64,000 bases of DNA from Actinomarinicola tropica (GTDB lineage Bacteria > Actinomycetota > Acidimicrobiia > Acidimicrobiales > SKKL01). Of the stretch, positions 52,772 to 61,946 are shown one piece after another. The notes below the pieces were generated by a model. The model was given only the letters and a program-made list of their open reading frames with translations, made no database searches and was not told where the DNA came from. The position numbers and the translations under genes were made by a program. Where the stretch lies: positions 2,569,001 through 2,633,000 of the forward strand of contig NZ_CP045851.1 in the NCBI RefSeq assembly GCF_009650215.1, written 5' to 3'. Positions within the stretch are counted from its first letter, which is position 1; the number at the start of each line of letters is the position of its first letter.

Positions 52772-53608
52772 TCAGCCGAGGGAGACGGTGAGGCCCTCGT
52801 AGGCCGAGAGCACCTCGAGGTCGGGGCCGCCCAGGCGACGGGCACCGGCGTAGAGGCAGTCGAGGGTGTCGTCGTCGTGGGCCGGGTCGTGGTGGAACAG
52901 CATCAGGCGCTCGGCGCCGGCCCGACGGGCCACGTTGACCGCGTACTCGACCGTGCAGTGGCCCCAGTCGCACTTGTGGGCGAACTCGTCGGCCGTGTAC
53001 TGCGCGTCGTGGATCAGCAGGTCGACGCCCTGGGCGAGCTCGAGCGCGCCGGCGGCGACGGAGAAGGGGTCGTCGGCCGGTTGCTGGTGGTCGCTCAGGT
53101 ACGCCACCGAGACCCCACCCCAGTCGATGCGGTAGCCGTTGGTGACGCCGACGTGGGGCACCGACCGCGCGGTGACCGTGGCGCCGCAGACCTCGACGGT
53201 GGCATCGGTGAGGTCGTGGAAGTGGATCTCGCCGGGCAGCTGCTCGACGGTGACCGGGAAGTACGGCGGGCGCATGAACCCGGCGAAGGCGTCGGCCAGC
53301 GTGCGCCCGTCGTCGGGACGAGGGCCGTAGACGTCCATGCAGGCGCCGTCGCGCAGGATCGGCACGAAGAAGGGCAGGCCCTGGACGTGGTCCCAGTGGA
53401 GGTGGGTGACGAGCGCCGCGCCGCGGAAGCTGCCGTCGTGGGGCAGGACCTCGCCGTAGGATCGCAGGCCGGTGCCGAGGTCGAGGACGATCGGCGGCAT
53501 GTCGGGACGCTCGAGCACGACGCACGCGGTGTTGCCGCCGAAGCGCGCGTTCGAGGGCCCGGGACACGGCGTCGAGCCGCGCACGCCGTAGAACGTCACG
53601 TTGACCAC
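52772..53608 (-). CDS. MBL-fold metallo-hydrolase (RNase Z / phosphodiesterase-like)
   Basis: 278 aa from GTG at 53608. VRGSTPCPGPSNARFGGNT opens the family; THLHWDHVQGLPFF gives the HXHXDH metal site, with LIHDAQYTADEF and FHHDPAHDDD as later ligands. Close relatives are cyclic-nucleotide or tRNase Z-like phosphodiesterases, often linked to two-component systems; substrate is not determined. A TACTCT -10 lies at 53634-53639, with a purine-rich leader before the GTG. Confidence 0.86.
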   Translation of the reverse strand: MVNVTFYGVRGSTPCPGPSNARFGGNTACVVLERPDMPPIVLDLGTGLRSYGEVLPHDGSFRGAALVTHLHWDHVQGLPFFVPILRDGACMDVYGPRPDDGRTLADAFAGFMRPPYFPVTVEQLPGEIHFHDLTDATVEVCGATVTARSVPHVGVTNGYRIDWGGVSVAYLSDHQQPADDPFSVAAGALELAQGVDLLIHDAQYTADEFAHKCDWGHCTVEYAVNVARRAGAERLMLFHHDPAHDDDTLDCLYAGARRLGGPDLEVLSAYEGLTVSLG

Positions 53609-53708
53609 GGGCCTCCCCCTTTCCGAGTTCGGGAGAGTAACGGACGGTCGCCGCTCGCCCCAGAGCGTGTGACCCAAGTCTCACGAGACCCCTCGGCCGC
53701 TCCTCCCC

Positions 53709-53714
53709 TACATT
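53709..53714 (+). promoter_or_regulatory. -10 TACATT before the epoxide-hydrolase-like gene
   Basis: TACATT ends 8 nt before the ATG at 53723; divergent from the MBL gene. Confidence 0.45.
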
Positions 53715-53722
53715 CAGCGCCC

Positions 53723-54598
53723 ATGCTCCTCACCGAAGGCCGAGCCACCGTCGGCGACATCGAGCTCGCGTACCTCGACACCGGCGGCGACGGCCCGCTC
53801 GCCCTCTGCCTCCACGGGTTCCCCGACACCGCGTGGGGGTGGCGCCACCTGCTGCCGGAGCTGGCCGACGCCGGGTACCGAGCCGTGGCCCCGTTCATGC
53901 GCGGGTACGCGCCGAGCGGCCTGGCGCCCGACGGCGTCTACCAGACGGGTGCCCTGGCATCGGACGCCGTCGGTCTCCACGAGGCCCTCGGCGGCGACGC
54001 CGACGCGGTGGTGATCGGGCACGACTGGGGTGCGCCGGCTGCCTACGGGGCGGCGAACCTCGCCCCCGACCGCTTCCGGCGGGTGGTCGGGGCGGCCGTG
54101 CCGCCCGGCGGCGCGATGGCCCGGGCGTTCCTCGACCCGGCCCAGCTCCGCCGCTCCTGGTACATGTTCTTCTTCCAGCACCCGCTCGCCGACGCCGTCG
54201 TCCCGATGGACGACCTGGCGTTCATCGGCGGGCTATGGGACGACTGGTCCCCGGGCTACGACCACGCCGAGGACCTGGCGCACGTCCGCGACGCCCTCGG
54301 CGACCCCGCGCACCTCGCGGCCGCGCTCGGCTACTACCGGGCGACGCTCGGCGACGGACCGCGGGACCCCTCCCTCGACGAGGCCCAGGCCGCCACCGGC
54401 CGCCTGCCCGACCAGCCGCTCCTCTACCTCCACGGGGTCGACGACGGCTGCGTCGGCATCGACGTCGCCACCTCGGTGTCCTCGGAGCTGCCCGACGGGT
54501 CGCGCATGGTCGCGGTGGACGGTGCAGGCCACTTCCTCCAGCTCGAGCAGCCGACCATCGTGAACGAGCTCGTGCTGTCCTTCCTCGCCGAGGGCTGA
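53723..54598 (+). CDS. Epoxide hydrolase-like alpha/beta-hydrolase
   Basis: 291 aa. HGFPDTAWGWRH is the HGXP oxyanion motif; the nucleophile elbow GHDWGAP has Asp, as in epoxide hydrolases and haloalkane dehalogenases. The acid loop is LHGVDDGCVG and the base is His in GAGHFLQLEQP. A lid region (about 140-210) lies between. The Asp nucleophile argues against an esterase. Confidence 0.85.
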   Translation: MLLTEGRATVGDIELAYLDTGGDGPLALCLHGFPDTAWGWRHLLPELADAGYRAVAPFMRGYAPSGLAPDGVYQTGALASDAVGLHEALGGDADAVVIGHDWGAPAAYGAANLAPDRFRRVVGAAVPPGGAMARAFLDPAQLRRSWYMFFFQHPLADAVVPMDDLAFIGGLWDDWSPGYDHAEDLAHVRDALGDPAHLAAALGYYRATLGDGPRDPSLDEAQAATGRLPDQPLLYLHGVDDGCVGIDVATSVSSELPDGSRMVAVDGAGHFLQLEQPTIVNELVLSFLAEG

Positions 54599-54611
54599 CG
54601 CCCCGGACCCC

Positions 54612-54642
54612 TTGACCTCGAGCACGGTCGAGGTCGTAGGTT
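54612..54642 (+). promoter_or_regulatory. SoxR/MerR-type promoter with 19-bp spacer
   Basis: -35 TTGACC (54612-54617) and -10 TAGGTT (54637-54642) are 19 bp apart, the long spacer that MerR-family activators correct. The spacer holds the dyad GACCTCGA (54614-54621) / TCGAGGTC (54628-54635). CCTC-N10-GAGG matches the SoxR box layout, and GACCTCGA recurs in the dyad by soxR. The -10 ends 6 nt before the ATG. Confidence 0.68.
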
Positions 54643-54648
54643 CCGCCC

Positions 54649-55641
54649 ATGCTCGACCAGCCGCTCTCGTTCCGCCCGTACGCTCCGTCCGCCGACGAGC
54701 CGAACGTCGTGGTCGACGGCACGCCGAACGCCGGCACGACGCTCACGCTGTCCCACTGGCCCGGCGCGCCGCTCCCCGCACCGGAGGTCGCGGCCGACCT
54801 GTCGGCCCAGATGGCGTTCCGCTACCTCGAGCACCCCGAGGTGCTCCACGGCGCCGCGACGGTCGTCACCGCCAACCACTTCGACCAGGACGGCCTCGTC
54901 AGCGTCTGGGCCATGACGTCCCCCGCCGACGCGAGCGCCCTCCGTCCCCTCGCCGAGGACCTGGCGGCCGCCGGGGACTTCGCCACCTACCGCGACCGCC
55001 GCGCCGCGAGGGCGTCGATGGTCGTCTCGGCGTTCGCCGACCCCGACCGCTCGCCGGTGCCGACCCGCGGCGACGACCGGCTGGCGGAGCTGTTCGTCGA
55101 CGCCCTCGGCCGCCTCCCGCAGCTGCTCCTCGACCAGGATCCCTACGCCACGCTGTGGGAGGAGGAGGACGCGCACCTGAGCGCGTCGGAGGCGGCGCTG
55201 GCCGACGGACGCATCTCGATCGATGAGCACGCCGACGTCGACCTCGCGGTCGTCGACGCGCCCGCCGCTCCGTGGTGGGGGCACCGGTTCGGGGGGCGTC
55301 GGTACGACGGCGTGCACCCGATGGCCCTCCACGGCGCGACCGACAGGGGCGTCATCCTCCTCAGCACCGGCGACACGCACCGGGTCACCTACCGCTACGA
55401 GTCGTGGGTGCAGCTGCGCAGCCGTCGGGTGCGACCGCGGATCGACCTCGGGCCGGTGGCCGAGGAGCTCTCGGACCTCGACGACGCGCCGTGGCGCGCC
55501 GACCCGCCCGGGGAGCTCACGCCCCAGTTGGAACCGGTCGCCGGCGCCTCGGCGCTGTCGCGCGCATCGGTGCTCGAGGTGCTCGTCCGCCACCTCCGTG
55601 ACGACCCGGTGGCCTTCGACCCCTACGCCCCGCCGAGCTGA
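54649..55641 (+). CDS. Uncharacterised protein (DUF6687-like), predicted SoxR-type promoter
   Basis: 330 aa, soluble. Conserved-looking blocks are RPYAPSADEPNVVVDGTPNAG, TLSHWPG, TANHFDQDGLVSVWA, and HRVTYRYESWVQLRSRRVRPR. The H-F-D-Q-D-G block recalls metal- or phosphate-binding DHH-type motifs, but I cannot show homology. From memory this resembles DUF6687; function is unknown. A promoter with a 19-bp spacer and SoxR-like dyad precedes it, suggesting induction by redox stress. Confidence 0.7.
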   Translation: MLDQPLSFRPYAPSADEPNVVVDGTPNAGTTLTLSHWPGAPLPAPEVAADLSAQMAFRYLEHPEVLHGAATVVTANHFDQDGLVSVWAMTSPADASALRPLAEDLAAAGDFATYRDRRAARASMVVSAFADPDRSPVPTRGDDRLAELFVDALGRLPQLLLDQDPYATLWEEEDAHLSASEAALADGRISIDEHADVDLAVVDAPAAPWWGHRFGGRRYDGVHPMALHGATDRGVILLSTGDTHRVTYRYESWVQLRSRRVRPRIDLGPVAEELSDLDDAPWRADPPGELTPQLEPVAGASALSRASVLEVLVRHLRDDPVAFDPYAPPS

Positions 55642-55663
55642 CGCCCCACGCGGGCTCCAGCCG

Positions 55664-56539
55664 TCAGGGCAGCGCCAGCGTGCCGTCCTCGCGGCGCACC
55701 ACGAGCCCGTCCCGACGGAGGCCGTCGACGACCTGCTCGGCCCGCACCCCCGACTCGACGACGCCGGCAGCGATCGCCCGCGCCGCGTCGTCCGCCAGCG
55801 GGGCGTCGACGAGCGCGGCGAGCACGCGACCACGCGCCTCGCGGTCCGATCCGGCGAACGGGGCCTGGCGTCGACTCACCCCCGCGCTGCCCGCCGCGGG
55901 GTCCGGGTCCGGTCGCCCGGCGGTCGCCCACGCGCAGTCCGGATGGGCCGGGCAGCCGACGCAGCGCGGCGTGGGGCGGCAGAACGTCGCACCCAGCTCC
56001 ATGAGGCTCTGGTTCCACAGCCACCCTCGATCGGCGGGCACCAACCCGTCGGCCGCGTCCTGGGCGGCGCGGGGACGCAACGAGGCGCCACCGACCCGGG
56101 CGAGCACGCGGGCGATGTTGGTGTCGACGAGCCCCACGTCGCGCTCGAACGCGAACGCCAGCACCGCCCGCGCCGTGTAGGGCCCGACACCCGGGAGGCG
56201 CAGCAGCGCGTCGAGGTCGTCGGGCACCGCGCCGCCGTGCTCGTCGACCATCTGCTGTGCGGCCAGGTGCAGGTTCCTCGCCCGGCGGGGGTAGCCGAGC
56301 CCCGACCACAGCGAGAGCAGGTCGCCGAGCGGGCGGGCGGCCAGCGCCGTCGGATCGGGCCACCGCTCGAGGAAGGCGTGCCACTTCGGCACGACCCGGT
56401 CCACCCCCGTCTGCTGGGCCATGACCTCGGAGACCAGCACCGCCCACGGGTCACGCGTCGACCGCCACGGCAGGTCGCGCAGCTGGCGGTCGCCCCACGC
56501 GAGGACGGCGTCGCGGGTCGTCGGGTCGAGCAGCGCCAC
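55664..56539 (-). CDS. mutY: A/G-specific adenine glycosylase MutY
   Basis: 291 aa from GTG at 56539. Catalytic Glu38 (VSEVMAQQTGVDRV), helix-hairpin-helix LPGVGPYTA, catalytic Asp in LVDTNIARVL, and four Cys of the [4Fe-4S] cluster in CRPTPRCVGCPAHPDC. It removes adenine mispaired with 8-oxoguanine. The C-terminal NUDIX-like 8-oxoG recognition domain of full-length MutY is missing or reduced to about 70 winged-helix-like residues (DREARGRVLAALVDAPL), as in many actinobacteria. Confidence 0.94.
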   Translation of the reverse strand: MALLDPTTRDAVLAWGDRQLRDLPWRSTRDPWAVLVSEVMAQQTGVDRVVPKWHAFLERWPDPTALAARPLGDLLSLWSGLGYPRRARNLHLAAQQMVDEHGGAVPDDLDALLRLPGVGPYTARAVLAFAFERDVGLVDTNIARVLARVGGASLRPRAAQDAADGLVPADRGWLWNQSLMELGATFCRPTPRCVGCPAHPDCAWATAGRPDPDPAAGSAGVSRRQAPFAGSDREARGRVLAALVDAPLADDAARAIAAGVVESGVRAEQVVDGLRRDGLVVRREDGTLALP

Positions 56540-56547
56540 GGCCCGCG

Positions 56548-56553
56548 AGCGTA
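56548..56553 (-). promoter_or_regulatory. -10 TACGCT before mutY
   Basis: TACGCT on the minus strand lies 8 nt before the GTG. Confidence 0.45.
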
Positions 56554-56621
56554 CGGCCCCGCCGACCTACAGGACCGGCGGTCCCGGCCGATGGGATCGG
56601 GACCTTCGAGGCGGAACCACC

Positions 56622-59282
56622 ATGCACGACCACAACCCGACGACGGTCGCGCCTCCCGGGCGGGACGACGAGCAGCGACCGCGCGCCCGCCGGCGGACGC
56701 ACCAGATCGTCAGGGACCCGGTGGCGCGCGCCGGGCTGCGTGATCCGTGGCGCCTGGTGTTCTGGAGCCGCTACTTCGCGATCCCCCTGCTCGCCCTGAT
56801 CGCCGGGGCGGCACCCGAGGCGGTCGTCGACGTGCCGCTCGAGGTCAGCGTCCTCGTCGCCGCGAGCCTCCCGGTCACCATCGCCGCCGATCGCCTGCGG
56901 CGGCGCTGGCCGGTGCTGCCGGAGCGGATGATCGCCGTCGACGCGCTGATCGCCGCCGTCGTCGTGCTCGCGCACCACGACGCGCTCGGCGGGGCCGCGC
57001 TCGCGCTGCTCGCCGACGTGGCGATGGTGGCGGCGGCGGCCGGGCGTGGCGCCGCGGTGCGTGCGGTGCTCTGGACCGGTGCCGTGATGCTCTTCCCGGC
57101 GATCGTCGTGCAGGGCCTCGGCGTCCTGCTCCTCGCCGTGCTGGTCGTCGCCGGGACGTTCGTCGCCATCGTCGTCGGCAACGTCGCGGACGGCCAGCGT
57201 GAGCTGCACCGCAACCAGGAGCACCTGCTCGCCGGCATCGACGGGATCGTCTGGACGATGACGACCAACCCCCCGGCCACGTTGACGGTGGCCGGGCGGG
57301 TCGGCCCGATCCTCGGTCGACCCCCCGAGGAGATCGACAGCCCCGAGTCGTGGATCGTCACGATCCACCCCGACGACCGCGCCCGGGTGCTCGACCACCT
57401 GAGCCGGACGATGACGGGCGAGATCGACGGGGAGCACGTCGAGTACCGGCTGGTGGCGTCGGACGGCCGCGAGGTGCGCGTGAGGGACACGCAGCGCTGC
57501 GAACGTGACGCGAGCGGTCGGCCCGTGCGCGTGCGTGGCCTCGTCATCGACGTCACGGACCTGCGGCGGATCGAGGAGGACCTGTCGCACCACCGCGACA
57601 TCGTCCAGCACATCCACACCGCGCTCCTCGTCGTGCGCCTGGCCGACCCGGGCGACCCCCGTTCGCTCACGCTGGTCTCCGCCAACCCGGCCGCCGCCCG
57701 CCTCCTCGGCCGCGACGCCACCGACCACATCGGCGAGCGGTTGATCGACGTGTTCCCCGTGCTGCGCGACGGCCCGATCCCCGCGCGCCTCGTCGACACG
57801 ATCACCGTCGGCGTCGGGTTCGACAGCGAGATGCCGCTCGTCGACGAGCCGGACAGCCCCGTGCTGGCCGTCCACACGTTCCCGATGCCCGACCGCTCGG
57901 CGACGATGGCGCTCCAGGACGTCACCGACCGGGCGCGGGTCCAGGCCCGGCTCCGGCACCAGGCCCTCCACGACGCCCTGACCGGTCTCCCCAACCGGGT
58001 GCTGCTCAACGACCGCCTCCGCAAGGGGCTGAGCCGGGCGCAGCGGAGCGGCGAACCGATCGCGATCATGATCATGGACCTCAACCACTTCAAAGAGGTC
58101 AACGACACCCTCGGGCACCACAGCGGCGACGTGCTCCTGTCCGAGGTGGCCCAGCGGCTCCGGGACGCGCTGCGCGAGGCCGACACGGTGGCCCGGTTGG
58201 GCGGCGACGAGTTCGCCATCCTGCTCACGACCAACGCCACGCGCTCGGGTGCGATCGCGGTGGCGGAGAAGATCGGGCGCCTGGTCGAGCGGCCCGTCGA
58301 CGTCGACGGGGTGAGCATCCAGGTGTCGGCGTCGATCGGCATCGCGTTCTTCCCCGAGCACGCCGACGACGCCGACGGGCTCGCACGCCGAGCCGACGTG
58401 GCGATGTACGTGGCGAAGCGCACCTCGTCGACCTTCGCCGTCTACGCACCCGAGGACGACCGCTCGTCGATCCGGCGGCTCACCCTCCTCGGTGAGCTCC
58501 GCCAGGCGATCACCCAGGACCAGCTCGTCCTCCACCACCAGCCGACCGTCGAGCTGTCGACCGGCCACGTCCTGCGGACCGAGGCGCTGCTGCGGTGGAA
58601 GCACCCGACGCACGGGTTGATGCCGCCGGGCGAGTTCATGGAGCTCGCGGAGATGTCCGGTGTGGTCCAGCCGCTCACCCGCTGGGTGCTGCGCCAGAGC
58701 GTGCGCCAGGTCAAGCAGCTGTCGGTCGACGGCCAGTTCCTCCACGTCGCGGTGAACGTCAGCGCCCGCAACCTCTACGAGCCCGATCTCGTCGACTGGA
58801 TCGTCGGCCTCCTCGAGGAGGAGCGGTTCCCCGGCGAGCGCCTGACGCTCGAGATCACCGAGAGCCTCCTGATGGACGACCCGCTCCTCGCCCTCGGGGT
58901 GCTCCGCCGGTTGAAGGCGTTCGGCATCTCGCTGTCGATCGACGACTTCGGCACCGGGTACTCGTCGCTCTCCTACCTGCGCGACCTGCCGATCGACGAG
59001 ATCAAGATCGACCAGAGCTTCGTGGGCGCCATGTCCCTTCCGGGCGGCGACGACACGATCGTGCGCTCGGTCATCGACCTCGGCCACAACCTCGGGCTCG
59101 CCGTCGTCGCCGAAGGCGTGGAGGACTGGGAGACGCTGGAGCGGCTCGTGGAGCTCGGGTGCGACCGAGCCCAGGGCTTCCTCCTCAGCCAGCCGCTGCC
59201 GGCCGACGAGCTGGCGGTCCTGCTGGAGAGCGATCGCTTCCGGCGCTTCGCCCACCGCCTCGACCTGCCCGACGACTGGTAG
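56622..59282 (+). CDS. Membrane PAS-GGDEF-EAL cyclic di-GMP enzyme
   Basis: 886 aa from ATG at 56622. Four or more N-terminal spans (about 45-190), then PAS domains (about 200-325 and 330-440), GGDEF (about 445-610) with RLGGDEFAI, and EAL (about 620-875) with TEALLRW, ITESLL, DDFGTGYSSLSYL and IKIDQSF. Both domains keep their catalytic motifs, so it may make or break down cyclic di-GMP depending on signal. A further 200 nt of open frame upstream overlaps the divergent mutY promoter and is rejected. Confidence 0.92.
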   Translation: MHDHNPTTVAPPGRDDEQRPRARRRTHQIVRDPVARAGLRDPWRLVFWSRYFAIPLLALIAGAAPEAVVDVPLEVSVLVAASLPVTIAADRLRRRWPVLPERMIAVDALIAAVVVLAHHDALGGAALALLADVAMVAAAAGRGAAVRAVLWTGAVMLFPAIVVQGLGVLLLAVLVVAGTFVAIVVGNVADGQRELHRNQEHLLAGIDGIVWTMTTNPPATLTVAGRVGPILGRPPEEIDSPESWIVTIHPDDRARVLDHLSRTMTGEIDGEHVEYRLVASDGREVRVRDTQRCERDASGRPVRVRGLVIDVTDLRRIEEDLSHHRDIVQHIHTALLVVRLADPGDPRSLTLVSANPAAARLLGRDATDHIGERLIDVFPVLRDGPIPARLVDTITVGVGFDSEMPLVDEPDSPVLAVHTFPMPDRSATMALQDVTDRARVQARLRHQALHDALTGLPNRVLLNDRLRKGLSRAQRSGEPIAIMIMDLNHFKEVNDTLGHHSGDVLLSEVAQRLRDALREADTVARLGGDEFAILLTTNATRSGAIAVAEKIGRLVERPVDVDGVSIQVSASIGIAFFPEHADDADGLARRADVAMYVAKRTSSTFAVYAPEDDRSSIRRLTLLGELRQAITQDQLVLHHQPTVELSTGHVLRTEALLRWKHPTHGLMPPGEFMELAEMSGVVQPLTRWVLRQSVRQVKQLSVDGQFLHVAVNVSARNLYEPDLVDWIVGLLEEERFPGERLTLEITESLLMDDPLLALGVLRRLKAFGISLSIDDFGTGYSSLSYLRDLPIDEIKIDQSFVGAMSLPGGDDTIVRSVIDLGHNLGLAVVAEGVEDWETLERLVELGCDRAQGFLLSQPLPADELAVLLESDRFRRFAHRLDLPDDW

Positions 59283-59338
59283 CCGCCCGAGACCCGGCCA
59301 CCCGGCGGCCCGATGTGAGAGGCACCCGGGGGCGTCGG

Positions 59339-59344
59339 TACGCT
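59339..59344 (+). promoter_or_regulatory. -10 TACGCT before the Mcd-like gene
   Basis: TACGCT ends 8 nt before the ATG at 59353. Confidence 0.45.
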
Positions 59345-59352
59345 CTGCGCCC

Positions 59353-60960
59353 ATGACCGCCCCTGATCTCGCCGCCGCCGCCTCCGCCATCGACGTCGCG
59401 CACGACCTCGTCCAGACGGCCATCGCCCACCTCGCCGCCACCGGGACGGTCGACGAGGACCAGGTCCTCGCCTACGACGTCGCCCACGCGGCCTCGGCGG
59501 TCGCCACGGGGCGGGCGATGCTCGACTACGGCCAGAAGGGCGAGGTCGAGGCCGGGCTGACCTGCGCGTTCATCGGCGATGCCATCGCCGAGCTCGGCGG
59601 CAAGGTGTTCGGTCGCGAGGCGGTGTGGGGCATCGAGCCGGGCGCGCTCGACGCCACCCGCGAGTTCGTCGCCGCCGCCCGGGACCCGGAGTTCCTGGCG
59701 TCGCTCGCCGGACAGGCCGGGCCCCGGCACCTCGACCAGGACTTCGAGATGGTGCAGGACACCTTCCGACGCTTCGCCGAGGACAAGATCAAGCCGGTCG
59801 CCGAGCACATCCACCGCCACAACGACGACATCCCCGAGGACATCATCTCCGGGCTCGCCGAGATGGGCGGCTTCGCCATGTCGGTGCCCGAGGAGTACGG
59901 CGGCTTCGCCACCGGGACCGAGTCCGACTACATGGGCATGGTCGTCGCCACCGAGGAGCTGTCGCGGGGGTCGCTCGGTGCCGGCGGCTCGCTCATCACC
60001 CGACCCGAGATCCTCACCCGGGCGCTCGAGGCCGGCGGCACCGAGGACCAGAAGCAGGAGTGGCTGCCCAAGCTGGCGTCGGCCGAGGTCATGGCCGCCG
60101 TCGCGGTGACCGAGCCCGACTACGGCTCCGACGTGGCCGGCATCAAGGTCACCGCCACCCCCACCGACGGCGGCTGGCTGGTCAACGGCGTGAAGACCTG
60201 GTGCACGTTCGGCGCCCGCGCCGACGCGCTCATGCTGCTCGCCCGCACCGATCCGGACCGCTCGTCCGCCCACCGCGGCCTCAGCCTGTTCGTCGTGCCG
60301 AAGCCCCGCGGCGACGCCCACGGGTTCGAGTTCACCCAGGAGGCCGGGGCCGACGGCGGCGCGCCGGGCGGCGGGAAGATGGAGGGCCGCCCGATCGACA
60401 CGATCGGCTACCGCGGCATGCACTCCTACGAGATCGCCTTCGACAGCTGGTTCGTCGCCGCCGAGAACCAGGTGGGCGGCGAGGACGGGCTCGGCCGGGG
60501 CTTCTACTACCAGATGGCCGGGTTCGAGAACGGCCGCCTCCAGACCGCGGCCCGGGCCGTCGGCGTCATGCAGGCCGCCTACGAGGAGGCGCTGCAGTAC
60601 GCCCGGGACCGGGTCGTGTTCGGCGAGCCGATCGCCGACTACCAGCTCACCCAGGTGAAGCTCACCCGCATGGCCGCCACGATCCAGGCCGCCCGCCAGT
60701 TCTCCTACGCCGTCGCCAAGCTGATGGCCAAGGGCGAGGGGGCGATGGAGGCGTCGATGGTCAAGGCCTACGTCTGTCGCGCCGCGGAGTGGGTCACCCG
60801 CGAGGCGATGCAGATCCACGGGGGGTTCGGCTACGCCGAGGAGTACCCGGTGAGCCGCTACTTCGTCGACGCTCGGGTGCTCTCGATCTTCGAGGGCGCC
60901 GACGAGACGCTCGCCCTCAAGGTGATCGCCCGGCGCCTGGCCTCGGGCGCGAAGGCCTAG
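59353..60960 (+). CDS. Acyl-CoA dehydrogenase, methylsuccinyl-CoA dehydrogenase-like
   Basis: 535 aa. About 125 residues of helical N-terminal extension (AIDVAHDLVQTAIAHLA, VLAYDVAHAASAVATGRAML) precede the ACAD core (QDTFRRFAEDKIKPVAEHIHR, VTEPDYGSDVAGIK, GYRGMHSYEIAFDSWFV, GRLQTAARAVGVMQAA, EYPVSRYFVDARVLSIFEGADE). Such an extension and GYRGM-EYEIAFD-type core are features of (2S)-methylsuccinyl-CoA dehydrogenase of the ethylmalonyl-CoA pathway. Other pathway genes (ccr, ecm, mcl) are not in the window, so this is inference. Confidence 0.8.
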   Translation: MTAPDLAAAASAIDVAHDLVQTAIAHLAATGTVDEDQVLAYDVAHAASAVATGRAMLDYGQKGEVEAGLTCAFIGDAIAELGGKVFGREAVWGIEPGALDATREFVAAARDPEFLASLAGQAGPRHLDQDFEMVQDTFRRFAEDKIKPVAEHIHRHNDDIPEDIISGLAEMGGFAMSVPEEYGGFATGTESDYMGMVVATEELSRGSLGAGGSLITRPEILTRALEAGGTEDQKQEWLPKLASAEVMAAVAVTEPDYGSDVAGIKVTATPTDGGWLVNGVKTWCTFGARADALMLLARTDPDRSSAHRGLSLFVVPKPRGDAHGFEFTQEAGADGGAPGGGKMEGRPIDTIGYRGMHSYEIAFDSWFVAAENQVGGEDGLGRGFYYQMAGFENGRLQTAARAVGVMQAAYEEALQYARDRVVFGEPIADYQLTQVKLTRMAATIQAARQFSYAVAKLMAKGEGAMEASMVKAYVCRAAEWVTREAMQIHGGFGYAEEYPVSRYFVDARVLSIFEGADETLALKVIARRLASGAKA

Positions 60961-60964
60961 CACC

Positions 60965-61945
60965 TTGGAGAGCGGCCCAGGGGCGGCCGGTCCGCTCGCC
61001 GAGCTCCTCGCGGAGGCCAACCCCCTCCTCGAGGCGGTCGTCAACGCCGTCCCCGAGCCGTTCTTCGTCCTCGACCGGGACGGCCGCTACCTGGCCGTCT
61101 TCGGCGGTCGCCACAAGTCCCGCTACCACGACGGGGCCGCCCTCGTGGGCCGCACGCTCCACGAGGTGATGCCCAACGACGTCGCCGACGGCTTCCTGCG
61201 CACCATCCACCGCGTCCTCGAGACGGGCGAGGGGCTCGTCTGCCACTACGAGCTGGGTGCCGACGACGTCGACGGTGTCGAGGACCGCGACGGCGTGCCG
61301 ACGCGCCTGTCGTTCGAGGGGCACGTGGCCCCCATCGAGCGGGCCGACGGCCCGCCCGAAGCGGTGGTCTGGATGCCGTTCAACATCACCGAGCTGCGTC
61401 GGGCGCTCGCCGAGCTCGAGGGCCAGCGGGCCGAGCTCTACCGGCTCGCGAACACCGACGGGCTCACCGGCATCCGCAACCGGCGCAGCTTCCTCGAGGC
61501 CGCACGCCACGAGCTGGCCACGAGCCGACGGTCACGGCGCAGCGCGACGCTCATGCTCCTCGACCTCGACCGCTTCAAGGGGGTGAACGACACCGGCGGG
61601 CACGCCGCAGGCGATCGCGTGCTCGAGGCGGTGGCGAGGCTGCTGCGCAGCGACCGTCGGGAGTCCGACGTCGTCGCCCGACTCGGCGGCGAGGAGTTCG
61701 CGGTGCTGTTGACCGACACGCCCCTCGAGGCCGGTGAGGTCGTCGCCCAACGGCTGCGGAGCTCGCTGGCCGAGCTCGAGGTCCACGCGGAGGGCCAGCG
61801 CTTCCGGCTGACCACGAGCATCGGGATCACGCCGCTCGTGCCCCAGGACGACATCACCGACGCCATGATCCGTGCGGACACCGCGCTGTACCGGGCGAAG
61901 GCGAACGGGCGCGACCGGGTCGAGGTCGAGCTGCCGCCCGAGTAG
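60965..61945 (+). CDS. PAS-GGDEF diguanylate cyclase
   Basis: 326 aa from TTG at 60965, with GAAGG about 10 nt upstream inside the end of the previous gene. An N-terminal PAS domain (about 18-140) starts at LEAVVNAVPEPFFVLDRDGRYLAV. A helix (ELEGQRAELYRLANTDGLTG) leads to the GGDEF domain with LGGEEFAVLL and an inhibitory-site RESD five residues before. Predicted soluble cyclic di-GMP synthase. It is four bases from the ACAD stop and likely co-transcribed with it. Confidence 0.87.
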   Translation: MESGPGAAGPLAELLAEANPLLEAVVNAVPEPFFVLDRDGRYLAVFGGRHKSRYHDGAALVGRTLHEVMPNDVADGFLRTIHRVLETGEGLVCHYELGADDVDGVEDRDGVPTRLSFEGHVAPIERADGPPEAVVWMPFNITELRRALAELEGQRAELYRLANTDGLTGIRNRRSFLEAARHELATSRRSRRSATLMLLDLDRFKGVNDTGGHAAGDRVLEAVARLLRSDRRESDVVARLGGEEFAVLLTDTPLEAGEVVAQRLRSSLAELEVHAEGQRFRLTTSIGITPLVPQDDITDAMIRADTALYRAKANGRDRVEVELPPE

Positions 61946-61946
61946 C

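Noticed and set aside
56451-59441. Minus-strand open frame of 996 codons
   Set aside because: Antisense to the GGDEF-EAL gene; sequence is an acidic Val/Asp/Gly/Arg string without recognisable domains.
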